NCBI GenBank assembly: GCA_946699065.1
Contig: CAMPDV010000681.1
Span: 62,001 to 126,000 of the forward strand
Length of the DNA: 64,000 nt
DNA from: Loxodes magnus
Taxonomy: Eukaryota; Ciliophora; Karyorelictea; Loxodida; Loxodidae
Reading direction: 5' to 3'
A model generated the notes under the pieces. The model did not search any database. It was not told where the DNA came from and saw nothing but the letters and a program-made list of their open reading frames with translations. A program made the position numbers and the translations under genes. Below are positions 37,800-50,379 of this stretch, one piece after another (within the stretch, counting starts at the first letter, position 1; every line of letters starts with the position of its first letter).

Positions 37800-40700
37800 A
37801 AATATAGGGGTTAACCAGTTGTAATTAGAATAAGAAAAACTAAATCTACAAACATCAATATAAGAGGATTAAGACCTTACAAAATATTATTACTTCAATT
37901 CATCCAAGAAAATAAGATACACATTATGTCCAAATAAGAGATTCATGTACCTCAAATTTAAGACATCCTATATCTTTACGGATTCAGAGCTACCATAAAA
38001 GCAGGCATTTATCTAGTAAAGTGTGGCGTTTTACGTTAGAGATAAACGAATTAAAAGAGTAAAAAAATGAAGTGGATGGACTTAACTAAGCAGAAATATA
38101 TTAGAGTTGCAGATAATTAGTTTAAGCCTTGATAGTAGATTAGCGATAATTAGCATTTACGCACTCACATCCTAAGATAAAACAGAACTGGGTATTTTCT
38201 ATGATGGCGTAAGATATTTTGTTCATATAGCAAACGATTTAGAGCTTTAAATACTAATTATGGGGGATTTTAATGCTCATATGCCAAAATCTTTACCAAA
38301 TAAACAAAATGTAGTAGGACGATACCTATCAAATTTTATGCAAAGAGTTTAATCTGACATGAAAAGACCCAGATTAAGATCCAACATATATCACGGTAAT
38401 AAGGGAGAGGTAGATTCAAGATTGACTACTATCTAACAGACCAATTCATTACGCACAAGATAATATAATCTAAATTCTATCAAAGCAGGATATTAGGAAA
38501 TCATTAACCTGGCAGACTAATATTATGTATAGTAAAAAAATAGTGATTAAGTAAAGTAAAAAAAGATCAGTTTTAAAAAACTTCAATAAATATTGGTATA
38601 AGAAAATTTCTAGAAATGAGTTGAAGATATGGAAATAAGCAAATTCTCTCATCAAAATTGTGAAAAATTCTATGACAAATTATAAGAATAAATTTAATAA
38701 GGCGCAGCTCTAATATGTGGACATACTACTTCTATGCCGAAACAACTAAGAAAATAATTCAAAAATAATGTCATAAAAGTAAAATGATTAATAAGATAAG
38801 CCAGATATAATACGAGAGATCAAAATAAGATAGGAATATAGACAAGGTATGAAAAAGATTATAGAAATCAATTTAATATTCTCCTAGATCCAGTAAAGGG
38901 AACCTAAGCAATATATGAAAGAATATGCAGAGATTATATAAAAGAGGAAAAATAGCATGTTGAATACTAATAAATTAAGAAGACATCCAACTCTTCAAGG
39001 CAAGTTGAGAAAATCTCTATAAGAATAGAAATAATAATCTACTAAATCAATTTAGAAATAAATAACCAATAGAAATCAAAATGGTAGAAATTGAATAATG
39101 TATAAGAAATCTATCACAATGAAAAGCAACAGGATCAGATCAAATAAAATCAAGTACAATAAATTCCGGAGGGTAAAAATTAATAAAGGTGATGACTCAG
39201 ATAATAAAAAAATATTAGAATCAGGAAATATTCCTAGAAGAACAAAAGAATCATATATTAAACTTATTCATAAAAAAAATAAACACAGCTAACCCGATGA
39301 ATTGAAGACCTATTTCCCTTATTAATAATATCCTAAATATTATAAATCTATGGATATTCGAATAACTAAATCTTATCTAATTAGACTTTACGATGAATTA
39401 TAATACAGTTTTAACCCTAATAAATCTTACGCTCAACATATTTTTCAACCTCAGAACTATCTAGGAGCATCTTTATAAAAACAATAAAGAAGCATTTTTT
39501 ATTTTTATTGGTATAATGAAAGTTTTTAAATCAGTTATAAGGAAGATATATGACAAAGCTTGAAATAGGAGTATCAGAATAATTAATAAAACTTCTTGCT
39601 GAAATATACAGAGAAGAAGACATTAAATTGAGAATAAATTACCTCTTTTCGGATAAGTTTATTACAGAAAAGGAAGCCAAATAAGACTGCACATGTTTTA
39701 CCAGTATCTTCAATATTATAATAAATATACTTCTAAACAAACTAAAAGAAAATCATATTGGAGTAGCAATAGAACTAAAAACAGAATATTATACAATGCA
39801 AAGATATTGTGGTGCAATAGCCTATGCTGATGACATAGCTTACATAGTTTAGCCAGACTAAGTACAAAAAAAGATTGAAGATTAGACACATGAGCTGAAA
39901 GTTACATCTTGTCAATAGCTGACAAAAAAATGACTATTATGAAATGGAAATAATATGACACTCTAAACGACAATAAATTAATTGATATGGAAATATAAAG
40001 TTTAAATATTTTTAAGTATCTAGGTCACGGAATATAAGAGGAAATATTACACTAAAAACATCTAGAGTTTAGGATTACTGAATGTTAAAAGACATAAGGA
40101 TGAATCCTTTATTAAATCACATTATAAGAAGGCTTTACACCATATAATGCGCAAATGATACTAAAAGCTTTATCTAAATTTTCGGATATGGAAGTTAATG
40201 TATTCCATTCATTGAAGAAACTATAGGTAAAAATAATAGAAAATAGAAAAAATTTGACGTAGATCCCTTAGAGTGATAATAGATGGATCTTTCTGCAAAT
40301 AAAACGAAAATATTAAGATGCGAATTACAGTTTACTAAAATTTAATTCTATTTATGATAACAGATGTAATATTCAGATACAAACTACTATTAAATTTCGA
40401 ATCAACAGTAGACGGTTGAATGTATCTGCTAAAAAACAACATCCTATTTGAAATTTAATCTTTAAAAGTTCTGATAAACTGCAATCAATGGGTGAATTAT
40501 AGTTTAGGAAGAATGAAATGAAAAAAGATCAAATTAATATTAAATGAAGCTATAAAATTTCACATCAATGTAGAAGTAATAAACCGCATACAGGATATTA
40601 CGACAAGTTTCATGTATAGAAGTTAATGAATGGAATCATTTATTATAGGCCCACCCAATTTAAGATACAACAAACACAGAAAATAGGAAATTTGTTATTT

Positions 40701-41515
40701 GTTTAGATTTAGAGCCAAATACAGTAGGCCGCATAGACTTTAAAGTTAAGAACTTTTTAGAAAATGATATATTTAGACTATGCTCAAATGGCGTAGAAAA
40801 TTAATTTCACATAATTGAGATATGTGGAAAATACTAACAAGAAAGAGATATATTAGCATAAAAACTAAAGACAATAGAACTTAGAAAAAACAAACAAATA
40901 TAATGCTAATTAAATTAATCTTAATCAAAATTGTCTGGGGAAATTACGAGTTTGAAAGCTGAAGTAAATCATTATAGAAAGAACAAAAATCTTAATAGGT
41001 TCAAAGATTTTATCGAAAGTTTGCTAAAGAAAGTAAAATGGGATATATAAATAAAACCCTCACTTTCCATAGAAAAATAAGTTAGAATTAATGAGTCAGT
41101 TCAAGTTAGCATATCTGAATATACAAAGTATTTGTTAACAAGAAAAAACTAAAAGTAGAAAAAAGTAAATGAGACTAATTTGACACTAAGTTGGAATATG
41201 ATCTAAGAAAGGTAAAAAAAAGTTCACGGATGAAATAAAAACAAGGAAGATAAAAAAGACTACAATAGGTAATAATAAATATGCAACTACTTCAGAAAGA
41301 TTTATTAGTAGAAATAGATCCTTAATTATCGAATTAGTAAGTACTAGATAGTTGGAAGAGGAGATAGAAGAAGCATATGATCATCAAGAAGGCCAGGTAA
41401 AACTAAAAACATTTTTAGACTATTATTAACAGTAAAATTTGGTTTCTTCTTCTGAATTTTGGTGTACATAATAATGGTGGAATCACGTTATTTATATTTA
41501 TAGATTTAATTTTTT
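37800..41515 (+). mobile_element. LINE (APE endonuclease + reverse transcriptase), element c
   Basis: The endonuclease begins near 37835 (TNINIRGLRPYKILLLQFIQ in one frame), with GDFNAH at 38263-38280. The RT finger/palm shows LSQWKATGSDQI (39120-39146, Trp as TGA) and SGNIPRRTKESYIKLIHKK (about 39220-39280). The catalytic YADD in AIAYADDIAYIV is at 39823-39834, and FKYLGH follows near 40010. A basic C-terminal part runs to about 41400. The 3' tail AATAATGGTGGAATCACGTT (41471-41490) matches element a, so the two are one family in opposite orientations. Frame changes between blocks suggest it is inactive. No poly-A tail or target duplication was set with certainty. Confidence 0.8.
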
Positions 41516-41559
41516 TTAATAATAAAGTATAAATGAGGTATATCTTCCGGTTAGAAGTT

Positions 41560-42230
41560 TAAAAAGATCTTAAAGTTTATGGAGTTTCTTTTTTCTAATA
41601 GAACTCAAGCTCCTATCTCATTTTTTCCTTCAGATCTTTCGATTCCTCGATGGAAAGAAAATTATTGCCTTATGTCAGATCGATCTTCAGATTGCTCTTA
41701 TTTTTTCTCTTGCTGCGGAAATTTTAGTCATAGGTACCATCAATTTTTGCAAATACTGTATAATTTTCTTATTCCCTTTGGTTTTATTTATGTTTTTTCA
41801 TTTATTTCTCTATTTACATTGAAATATAATTAATCTATTAGGATTTTGTAGGAATTATTGTAATTTTCTTTTAATATATTTACTTATTTAATCTTGCTTC
41901 ACCCTGTTTTTTTCATCTTATTCTTGAAAAATTCAGATCTCATTTTCTATTATTTGAAGACTATCTCTTAGTATTCTTTTTCCTGTGATGTTTATAATGT
42001 CCGCCATAGTAAGGCTCTTTATCTCCAATGAAATCTTCAAATTCTTCTTTTTATTTAGATCTTCTTACAATGTTTGGATTCTTATTATCAGTGTTTATAA
42101 TAAGTCTTGCATATAAATTGGATCCATTATTTTTTATAGTTTTCTCGTTCAAGCTGTTCCAATTTGTTTTAACATTAAAGTGCTTTAATCCTTATTATTA
42201 AATTAGCTAAAATTTATTTAATTTCTTTGG
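41560..42230 (-). other. Coding-like fragment abutting the rRNA junction
   Basis: Minus-strand reading from the rRNA edge gives ALQCQNKLEQLERENYKK, then RRSKQKEEFEDFIGDKEPYY with GGHYKHHRKKN. Further on comes VFAKIDGTYDQNFRSKRKN with SIEESKDLKEKMRQELEF. These are low-TGA, protein-like blocks rich in Lys and Glu, perhaps coiled coil. Frames differ between blocks. The fragment runs straight into the broken 18S edge at about 42237, so it may be a gene cut when the rDNA piece arrived. The family is not recognised. Confidence 0.35.
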
Positions 42231-42237
42231 CGGGCCC

Positions 42238-43073
42238 TTTACCTTGAGGAAACTAGAGTGTTTAAGGCAGGCTCCTGTCTGAATACCGCAGCTGGAATAA
42301 AACTCGTGGTTATTTTTTGCGAGACTATCTACTATCTTTAATAGGGACAGTTGGAGGCATTGGTACTCAGTAGTCAGAGGTGAAATTCTTGGATTTACTG
42401 AAAACCAACTACTACGAAAGCATTTGACAAGGATGCTTTCATTAATCAAGAACGAAAGTAAAGGGATCCTAGACGATCAGATACCGTCCTAGTCTTAACC
42501 ATAAATTATGTCGACTAAGGAATCGGGGAGACCGTATAAATCTCCTCGGCACCTTCCGAGAAATCAAAGTCTTTGGATTCTTGAGAGAGTATGGTCGCAA
42601 GACTGAAACTTAAAGGAATTTACGGAAGGGCACCACAAGGAGTGGAACCTGCGGCTTAATTTGACTCAACACGGGGAAACTTACCAAGTTCAGACATAGT
42701 AAGGATTGACAGATTGAGAGTTCTTTCTTGATTCTATGGGTGGTACATGGCCGTTCTTAGTTGGTGGAGTGATCTGTCTGGTTAATTCTGATAACGAACG
42801 GCACCTCAACCTGCTAAATAGACTCTTTCTATCCGAGGAAGTTGTCTTCTTAGAGGGACTTCCAGCTTTTAGTTGGAGGAAGTGTGAGGCAATAACAGGT
42901 CTGTGATGCCCTTAGATGTCCTGTGCCGCACGCGCGCTACAATGTACTAACCAATGAGTTTCTAAGTATAGCTACTCCGGCAACCTCGTAACTGCGTCGT
43001 AGTTGGGATTGGTCCTTGCTATTCTTGGTCATCAACTAGGAATTCCTAGTAAGCGCAAGTCATCAGCTTGCAC

Positions 43074-43105
<32 letters not shown>

Positions 43106-43235
43106 TGTCGCTCCTACCGATTTCGAGTGATCAGGTGAACCTCTCGGACTAATGGGAAGTTAAGTGAACCTTATCACTTAGAGGAAGGAGAAGTCGGAAC
43201 AAGATATCCGTAGGTGACCTGCAGATGGATCATTA
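42238..43235 (+). rRNA. 18S rRNA, 3' part (relic B)
   Basis: The sequence begins inside 18S at TTACCTTGAGGAAACTAGAG and ends at GGATCATTA. About the first 40% of the molecule is missing. Normally invariant sites are altered: CACCGCCTGTCGC, AAGTCGGAAC, and GTAGGTGACC with one A missing. This argues for a relic. ITS1 follows (43236-43334). Confidence 0.9.
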
Positions 43236-43334
43236 TCATTAATATTAATATAAAACATTACAAAAATCAAATCTATTTACAGCTTTATGCTGCTTTTCAT
43301 TTTATCAAATATATAAACCTAAACAAAACAAAAA

Positions 43335-43475
43335 CCCCAACAATAGATGCCTAAGCTCTGGCGTCGATGAAGGACGCAGCGAAGCACGAAATTCAATGCG
43401 AATTGCAGGATTTCGTGAGTCATCAGGTTTCCCAACGCAACAAGCACCTTGGGGAAACTCAAGGTATGTTCCTTT
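43335..43475 (+). rRNA. 5.8S rRNA (relic B)
   Basis: The core GATGAAGGACGCAGCGAAGC and AATGCGAATTGCAGGATTTC are present, closer to the general eukaryote form than in relic A. ITS2 runs from 43476 to 43550. End positions are estimated. Confidence 0.8.
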
Positions 43476-43550
43476 CAGTATCATATAAAATACAAATGTA
43501 AGTGAATAAGAATTCTCTTACCAAGTGAAAAAACTGAGTATATGTATTTG

Positions 43551-44211
43551 TGATTTGAGGGGAGCAAAATAACCCGCTGAACTTAAGCATATCAATAAGC
43601 GGAGTAAAAGAAACTAACAAGGGTGGCCTTAGTAACGGATAATGAAGCGGTCAAAGCCCACTTGTAAATCTTCGGAATTATCAAAGTTAGGGAGGAATGG
43701 TGTTGGATTGATTGACCAAATTGGTCAGGAATGACACGTCATAGAGGGTGATAACCCCGTGAGGTTCAATTAGATTAAAAACCAAACTATCTAAGAGTCG
43801 GACAGCTTGGGATTGCTGTCCAAAGTGCGAGGTAAACTCCTCGTAAGGTTAAATACGTCCAGAGGCCGATAGTACACAAGTACCGTGAGGGAAAAGTGAA
43901 AAGTACTTTGGAAAGAGAGTTAAAAGACCTGAAATAGTTGGAGAGGAAGCTGTGCGTCTACAATAAATCTGAGTAAAGCTTTGAAAAGAAGTATTGCAAG
44001 GATATAGTGGACAGACATCCTGTCTTGAAACACAGTCCAAGGAGTCTAGCTATATCGCGAGTCTGTACATGAAAATGTGTAGGTGAAATGAAAGTGCTTG
44101 GGCAGGACGAAGCCAGGGGAAATTCTGGTGGAGGTTCGTGTAGGTGCTGATGTGCAAATCGCTCTGTAGACCTAAGTATAGGGGCGAAGACTCATCGAAC
44201 CATCTACTAGT

Positions 44212-44246
<35 letters not shown>

Positions 44247-45292
44247 ACTTTTCGTGGTATCCGGTAAAGTCAATTAATAGAGGTTCGGGAGGAGTCACTC
44301 CTTCCTCCTATTATCAAACTTTAAATGGGTTCAGTAACGTTTCATAAATGAACGTGACATGACAAAATGTCCCTAGTGGGCCAATCCTGGTAAGCAGAAC
44401 TGGCAATGAGGGCCCAACCTGAAACGGAGTTAAGGCGAAAGAACCCGTCTGCAAGAAAAGTCGTTAATCAATTTAGACAGTAGGACGGAAGTCATGGAAG
44501 TCAGAACCCGCTAAGGAGTGTGTAACAACTCACCTACAGAATGGACTAGCCCTGAAAATGGAAGTCGCGAAAGGCTGGTACCCATACTCTGCCCTCTGGT
44601 GTAGGAGGGTGTAGTATTTACATGGAGGTAATTCTGTGAAGAGCTATGGAGTATGTATTAGTGCAGATCTTGGTGGTATTAGAAAGTATTCCAATACCAA
44701 CTTGGAAGACTGAAGTGGAGAAGGTTTTCATGAGAACCGCACTGGATCATGAGTCACCCGATCCTAACCTTACGAGGAAAAGGGAATATGGTTAATATTC
44801 CATAGGTACTTACTACATAGTGGTGACACAATATGCTGTAATATGTCGGGGGAGAGTTGTCTTTTCTGATAGCATACATGCGCGCCTGGATCCATTACGG
44901 CGAGGGAGGCGTGATGTATGGAAGAGTAGTAAACTGCATGTGTTGTCTGGAGCACCAACTACGATCCATGAAACTTGAGGCATATAATATGTAGGAGTAT
45001 TTGTTCCTGTACCGCAGCAGGACTCCAAGGTTAGCAGCCTCTAGTCAATATGATAATGTAGGCAAGGGAAGTCGGCAAATTAGATCTGTAACTTCGGGAG
45101 AAAGATTGGCTCTGAGGACCAGGCAGAAATCTCCACTGGAGGGATTGTGTAACTTAATTTTCACGGAAGTGGGAGTTTTGTCGCCATGACCGAAGGTGGT
45201 CGGCCCTGCGGCGAATGGCCACCTCAGAACTGGAGTGGCAGGAGGAATCCGACTGTTTAATTAAAACAAAGCATTGCGAAGGTGATATGTTA

Positions 45293-45323
<31 letters not shown>

Positions 45324-46045
45324 AGTCAAGGTGATGAGATTCAACGAAGCGCGAGTAAACGGCAGGAGTAACTATGACTCTCTTAAGGTAACCAAATGTC
45401 TTCGTCATCTAATTAGTGATGTGCATGAATGGATTAACGAGATTCCTACTGTCATTCAGTATCTTTCTAGCAATGTAACTGAGTGAGATAAACCGCCAGG
45501 TGGGGAGTTTGGCTGGGGCGGCACATCTGTTAAAAGATAACACAGGTGTCCTACGGCCTGCTCAGAGTGGACAGAAACCGCTCACAGACCAAAAGGGGAA
45601 AAGCTGGCATCATTTAACGTCTCATTGTCAGGATAAACTGGGAAATCATGGCCTATCGATCCTTTTACGAATTTTAAGCAAGAGGTGTCAGAAAAAATAC
45701 CACAGGGATAACTGGCTTGTGGCAGCCAAGTGTTCATAGCGACGTTGCTTTTTGATTCTTCAATGTCGGCTCTTCCTATCATTATGAAGCAGAATTCACA
45801 AGTGTCGGATTGTTCACCCGTCAAAAGGGAACGTGAGCTGGGTTTAGACCATCGTGAGACAGGTTATTTTTACCCTACTGATCACTGCGTCGCCACAGTA
45901 GTCCAACTCAGTACGAGAGGAACCGTTGGTCCAGATCTCTGGTATCGTCATTGGTTGAGCAGCCCGTGTGGCTACGCTACCATCTGCATAGATTATGACT
46001 GAACACCTCTAAATCAGAATCTAATCTGGGAGCGACGCCTTCTAT
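43551..46045 (+). rRNA. 28S rRNA with internal loss (relic B)
   Basis: The sequence runs from ACCCGCTGAACTTAAGCATA to the 3' end around CCTCTAAATCAGAATC. The sarcin-ricin loop AGTACGAGAGGAACC (45911-45925) and CCACAGGGATAACTGGC are kept. A conserved stretch of 179 bp is missing at CTGTC (45449-45453), where copy A still has it. Losing this core makes a working LSU rRNA very unlikely. Confidence 0.9.
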
Positions 46046-47054
46046 CTACTTATGAAAACAATACTTTTTATATCCTCAAGCCCTCCCCATGTCTGTTAAC
46101 AGAATAAGAATGGTTCATCACATACAAGTAGATAGGATCCTTTGTAGACCACTAAGTATTGGCCTGGTGTTGTACGCATGAGAGTAAGCTTGCCTTACAA
46201 TCTGATGAGACTATTCCAAAGTCACTTGATCTATCTCTTCTTTTCTCTCTGCTGGGACTTTACTCACTTAAATACCTAGTAGTACCTAAAAGTAAGACCT
46301 AATAATACCTAGTTATAATGAGAAGTAGTACCTAAAAGTACCTAATACTACCTAGTTATAACGAGAAGTAGTACCTAGTCGTACCTAGTTGTACCGAGTA
46401 GTTGTAGCTATTAATGCCTATTTATACAAGAAGTTTTATCTAATAGTATCAAATAGTATCACTTAATACCTAGTATTACCTTGTCATACCTATTAGTACC
46501 TAGTCGTACCTTTAGTTACTTATCTTTGTATCATCTATCTAGGGTTTTACATCAAGATTCTCATTACTATCTCTACTGGGGTTTTACTTAATTTAACTTA
46601 TTTTGATTATTAAAGTACAAAATTTCACATTTTTGAAAATTTGATAAAAGAGAAAGCAAAAGAAAAAGTTTTGATAGATGAAGAATGGAACGAAGATGAT
46701 GATACTTAAGTATTAAGCACTTTAAGTGCTTCCGTTTGAGAAAAGAAGATTCAATATAAGTAGATAAAAATTAGAAAAGAGACTTGTAAGCTTAAATGAT
46801 GTGCTTAATGAATGAGTTATGTGTGGCAAAGGCGTGAATCAAAAAATTGAGAAATGCATATATAAGAAATGAAGGATGGCTAAGAAGGTAAGAAGATCTT
46901 GATATCTATAGTGGTGGCTTAGCGTATATTTTTTAAGACAAGTAGGGGTAAAAGGTGGGCTGTAGTATGGATATTTGAAGGGTAGTGTTATGAAACATAA
47001 ATGAAGGGGAAGGAAAGGAGTATATAGAAAAAGTGGATGGAAATAGAAAAGTAT
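46046..47054 (+). other. rDNA intergenic spacer (relic B)
   Basis: The first part (46046-46260) is unique and contains CTCTGCTGGGACTTTACTCA, a near-repeat of CTCTACTGGGGTTTTACTTA at about 46572. The stretch 46265-46515 is an array of degenerate TACCTAG / GTACCTAGTAGTACC units. The last 400 bp lead to the 18S start; a direct repeat of AAAAAGTGGATGGAAATAGA seen twice in A is single here. No promoter was assigned. Confidence 0.7.
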
Positions 47055-47490
47055 AAATCTGGTTGATCCTGCCAGTAGTCATTTGCTTGTCTCAAAGACT
47101 AAGCCATGCATGTTTAAGCATTTACTCGTGGAACTGTGAATGGCTCATTAAACAGTGATAGTTTATTTGATGGTGTGCTAGATAACTGTAGTAATTATAG
47201 AATACATGCAAGATGTTTATTAGATATTTAGTTTGTGCAGGAATTATAATACACAAGGACCATGAAGCATGGCAGGTCATTCAAGTTTCTGCCCTATCAG
47301 TTTTCGATGGTATTGGACTAACATGGCAGTGATGGGTAACGAAGAATTAGGGTTTAATTCCGGAGCCTGAGAGACCACATCTAAGGAAGGCAGTAGGCGC
47401 GTAAATTACCCAATCCTGAATGAGACAATAAATAACGACACTGGGCTTCGTCTCGATGATTGGAGATTCAGTATCTCTTACCTAAAGTTA
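47055..47490 (+). rRNA. 18S rRNA 5' fragment (relic B)
   Basis: The sequence starts AAATCTGGTTGATCCTGCCA and includes CAAAGACTAAGCCATGCATG. It continues through the ACCCAATCCTGAATGAGACA block and then loses similarity. It belongs to the rDNA unit that would follow in a tandem array, cut after about 400 bp. The RING-WD40 ATG lies 230 bp further on. Confidence 0.9.
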
Positions 47491-47717
47491 TTTTCTCTTT
47501 TCGGATTTTTGATAGGAGAGTGCCCCATCTTTTATGATTTGGCCCCCTTTTTTTTGGTTATTAACCATCTCTTTTTCCTCATTTTTAAAGAGAAATTAAT
47601 CTTTAATAGTTTGTATTTTATTAATAAATTAAATTTAATAATTAAATTTTAAATATTTTAATTTTTATTTCATTGTAATTAGTTTCTAAATACTAAAACT
47701 AATTTTATTTTTTATAA

Positions 47718-50309
47718 ATGGATATGTAACAGTGTCCTAACTGTAGAAATGCTTTCGATTAAGGTTAGTTTTAAGCCAAGCATCTTCCTTGCAACTGCGT
47801 TTCATGTTTCAACTGTTTAAATACAGTATTCTAGATTACGTAATTGATAGTTTGCACGAATCACTAGCAAACTTTTAATATCAGACCTTAGGATCTACAA
47901 AACTATATGGTACAATAACCAATATAGCCGTAATTGCCTCAACAACCTTGTGCATTGAACTAAGTATGGTTAAATCAATAACTCGATTGGTTATAGGAAT
48001 AATAGAATTAGAAATAAGAGCAGCTATAGTTTATAAGAAAAGTTATCAATGGTATTAGTTAGTAGTGGAATAATATCTGCTAGTAAGTAATTAAATGAAT
48101 ATTCAAGATCTTGATAGAATAATATACTTAAAGAGTGAATAAGATTAAGAATTTACTGAATCGATTATCGGAACTCAATATTCAATAATAATAGTAATAG
48201 CGCTAGCATATCCACCAGCAGCAGGCAAATCAGTATTAGCTATAAGAATAATAGTAGTAATTTACGGATATCTTAAGAGAAATTAATGTGATAAAGTAAG
48301 AGTCAAATTTAAATTTGAGTGATTAAGGTTTGCGATACAATATTCAGTATTATCTCTTAAATGTCTTCAATTTTCTGAGAGATCATTCATAGGGTTAGAT
48401 ATTGACTCAGTAAAAAGCTTGTTAGTTAATAGAATCTTATTTCAGTTAATAAAATGTAATAAGTGGTTTATGTCAAGGTCAATAATAATAAAAGTAGTTT
48501 CAACAATAACAAGTTTATGATCTCCAATAATAAGGTATATAACAAAATCAATAATTATAATACTTATATTAAGACTAAGCCTCCCTAAGACACTAAAGCT
48601 AAAACAAGTAATAAGTTTAAGAGTAACTAATATAAAAAGACTAATCTCAGTTTAAAATATACCAAGAAGTTTCAAATTCTGCTTTAAGTAAGGATTAACA
48701 GTTACTTCAACATATTATTGAACTTTAGTTAGAGTAATAGAACTTTTAAGTTCAATAGCTTTAAGAGCAGCCAAACTTGATAAAATAAGCCTTAGTGAAA
48801 TTCAATAACTTAACATTCGAATAGTTAAATCAAATCTTAGATCAACTAATACAATAACAAAGTATTGATATTTAGTTTTTGAAATAGCATCCTTTAAATC
48901 ACTCAAGCTTAACCCTTTAGACATCGGTTTTATTATAGTTATCTAGGGTATCTAATTAATAACTGGCTGATAAATTAAATAAGGTGTTAGAGTTATCTAG
49001 AACATCATAGGAAGTATCGTAGGTATCATCGAATGTGATAACGATACTTAACTACCTGAATGTTAAGTTTGCATCATAATAAAATTTCTCCAACATGAGA
49101 TTGTTGCAAGCAGATCTATCGGACATGACATTTACTGAATGTGATTTCTCAAATTCAAGTTTCCATCAATGTAATTTAAGGAATACTAAGTTTATCGGTT
49201 GTGTATTGAGTAATGCTGATCTTTCCAATATAGCAACTGAGTATCCTCATGAACTTAAAGGTCATTTCGACTGCATCAGATCAATAGCTATCTCTCCTGA
49301 CAATCAATATATCATCACTGGTTCAAATGATGAAACGATTAAGATCTGAGATTATTAAACATCTGCCTTAATCAATACTTTATCCGGACATACTTCTCAT
49401 GTTAACTCAGTAGTAATCTCCTCTGATTCTAGATATATCATATCAGCATCATCTGACAGAACCATAAAGATCTGAAATTTCTCTGATGGTACTCTCCTGA
49501 GAACTTTAGAGGGACATGCTTCTACTGTTACCTCGGTAGTAATCTCCAATGACTCTAGATATATCATATCAGCATCATGAGACACAACCATAAAGATCTG
49601 AAACTTCCCTGATGGTAATCTCCTGAGAACTTTAGTGGGACATACTTCTTTTATTTCTTCGGTAGTAATCTCCTATGACTCTAGATATATCATATCAGCA
49701 TCTGATGACAAAACTATTAAGATATGAAAGTTATAAAGTTCATTTTGGGATTTTTTATCTAGTTCCTGTGTTAAAACTTTATCCGGACATACTTCTTTTA
49801 TTTACTCGGTAGTAATCTCCAATGACTCTAGATATATCATATCAGCCTCTGATGACACAACCATAAAGATCTGAAATTTCCCTGATGGTACTCTCCTGAG
49901 AACTTTAGAGGGACATACTTCTGATGTTACTTCGGTATTAATCTCCTATGACTCTAGTTATGTAGTATCAGCATCTTATGACAAAACCATAAAGATATGA
50001 TCTTTTTCAGCTGGTTAGTGTGTATTAACTTTGAGTGGTCACAAAAATTGAATATATTCCTTGGCATTATCAAAGGATTCGAGATGGATCTATTCTGGAG
50101 ATTGTTTTGGTAGCTTGAGAAGATGGAATGTATAGAGGTTGTTAAGTGTTGATTAATCTGTGGGATAGGTAGGTGTCAATTTAGATATTTTAATAATAAA
50201 GTAGTTGGATTGGAATAGTGTATATGCTTCCTATGGAATGAGATTGAGTGATTGTGAAATAAGCAAAATATAGATGAGTGAGTAGGACTTGAAGAGAAGT
50301 ATGAGATGA
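47718..50309 (+). CDS. RING, Gln-rich linker, pentapeptide, WD40 protein (copy B)
   Basis: This is the paralogue of 19595-22189, about 863 codons, with the same plan. It has the RING-like site C6xxC9, C25xC27, C30xxC33, C46xxH49 (VCTNH in place of YCINH), a Gln-rich linker and a pentapeptide block starting at residue 460. Seven WD40 blades follow. The linker has one codon inserted and one removed relative to A, so the pentapeptide start falls at the same residue number. Codon swaps confirm the code: TGA at 49998-50000 faces TGG at 21881-21883 (KIWSF), and CAA near 48190 faces TAA in A. Blades 2-6 share long identical stretches. The best stop is the TGA at 50307-50309, shared with A. Both copies stay in frame, which suggests both are expressed. 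E3-ligase activity is inferred from the RING. Confidence 0.85.
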
Positions 50310-50379
50310 GATGTTTTTATTAAATTAATATATTTATTTAGACTAATGAATTTAAGTATTTGAATAATCAATATACTAC

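Noticed and set aside
49397-49591. Minus-strand open frame with an internal repeat
   Set aside because: It is the reverse of the WD40 blades of copy B; its repeat reflects the blades.
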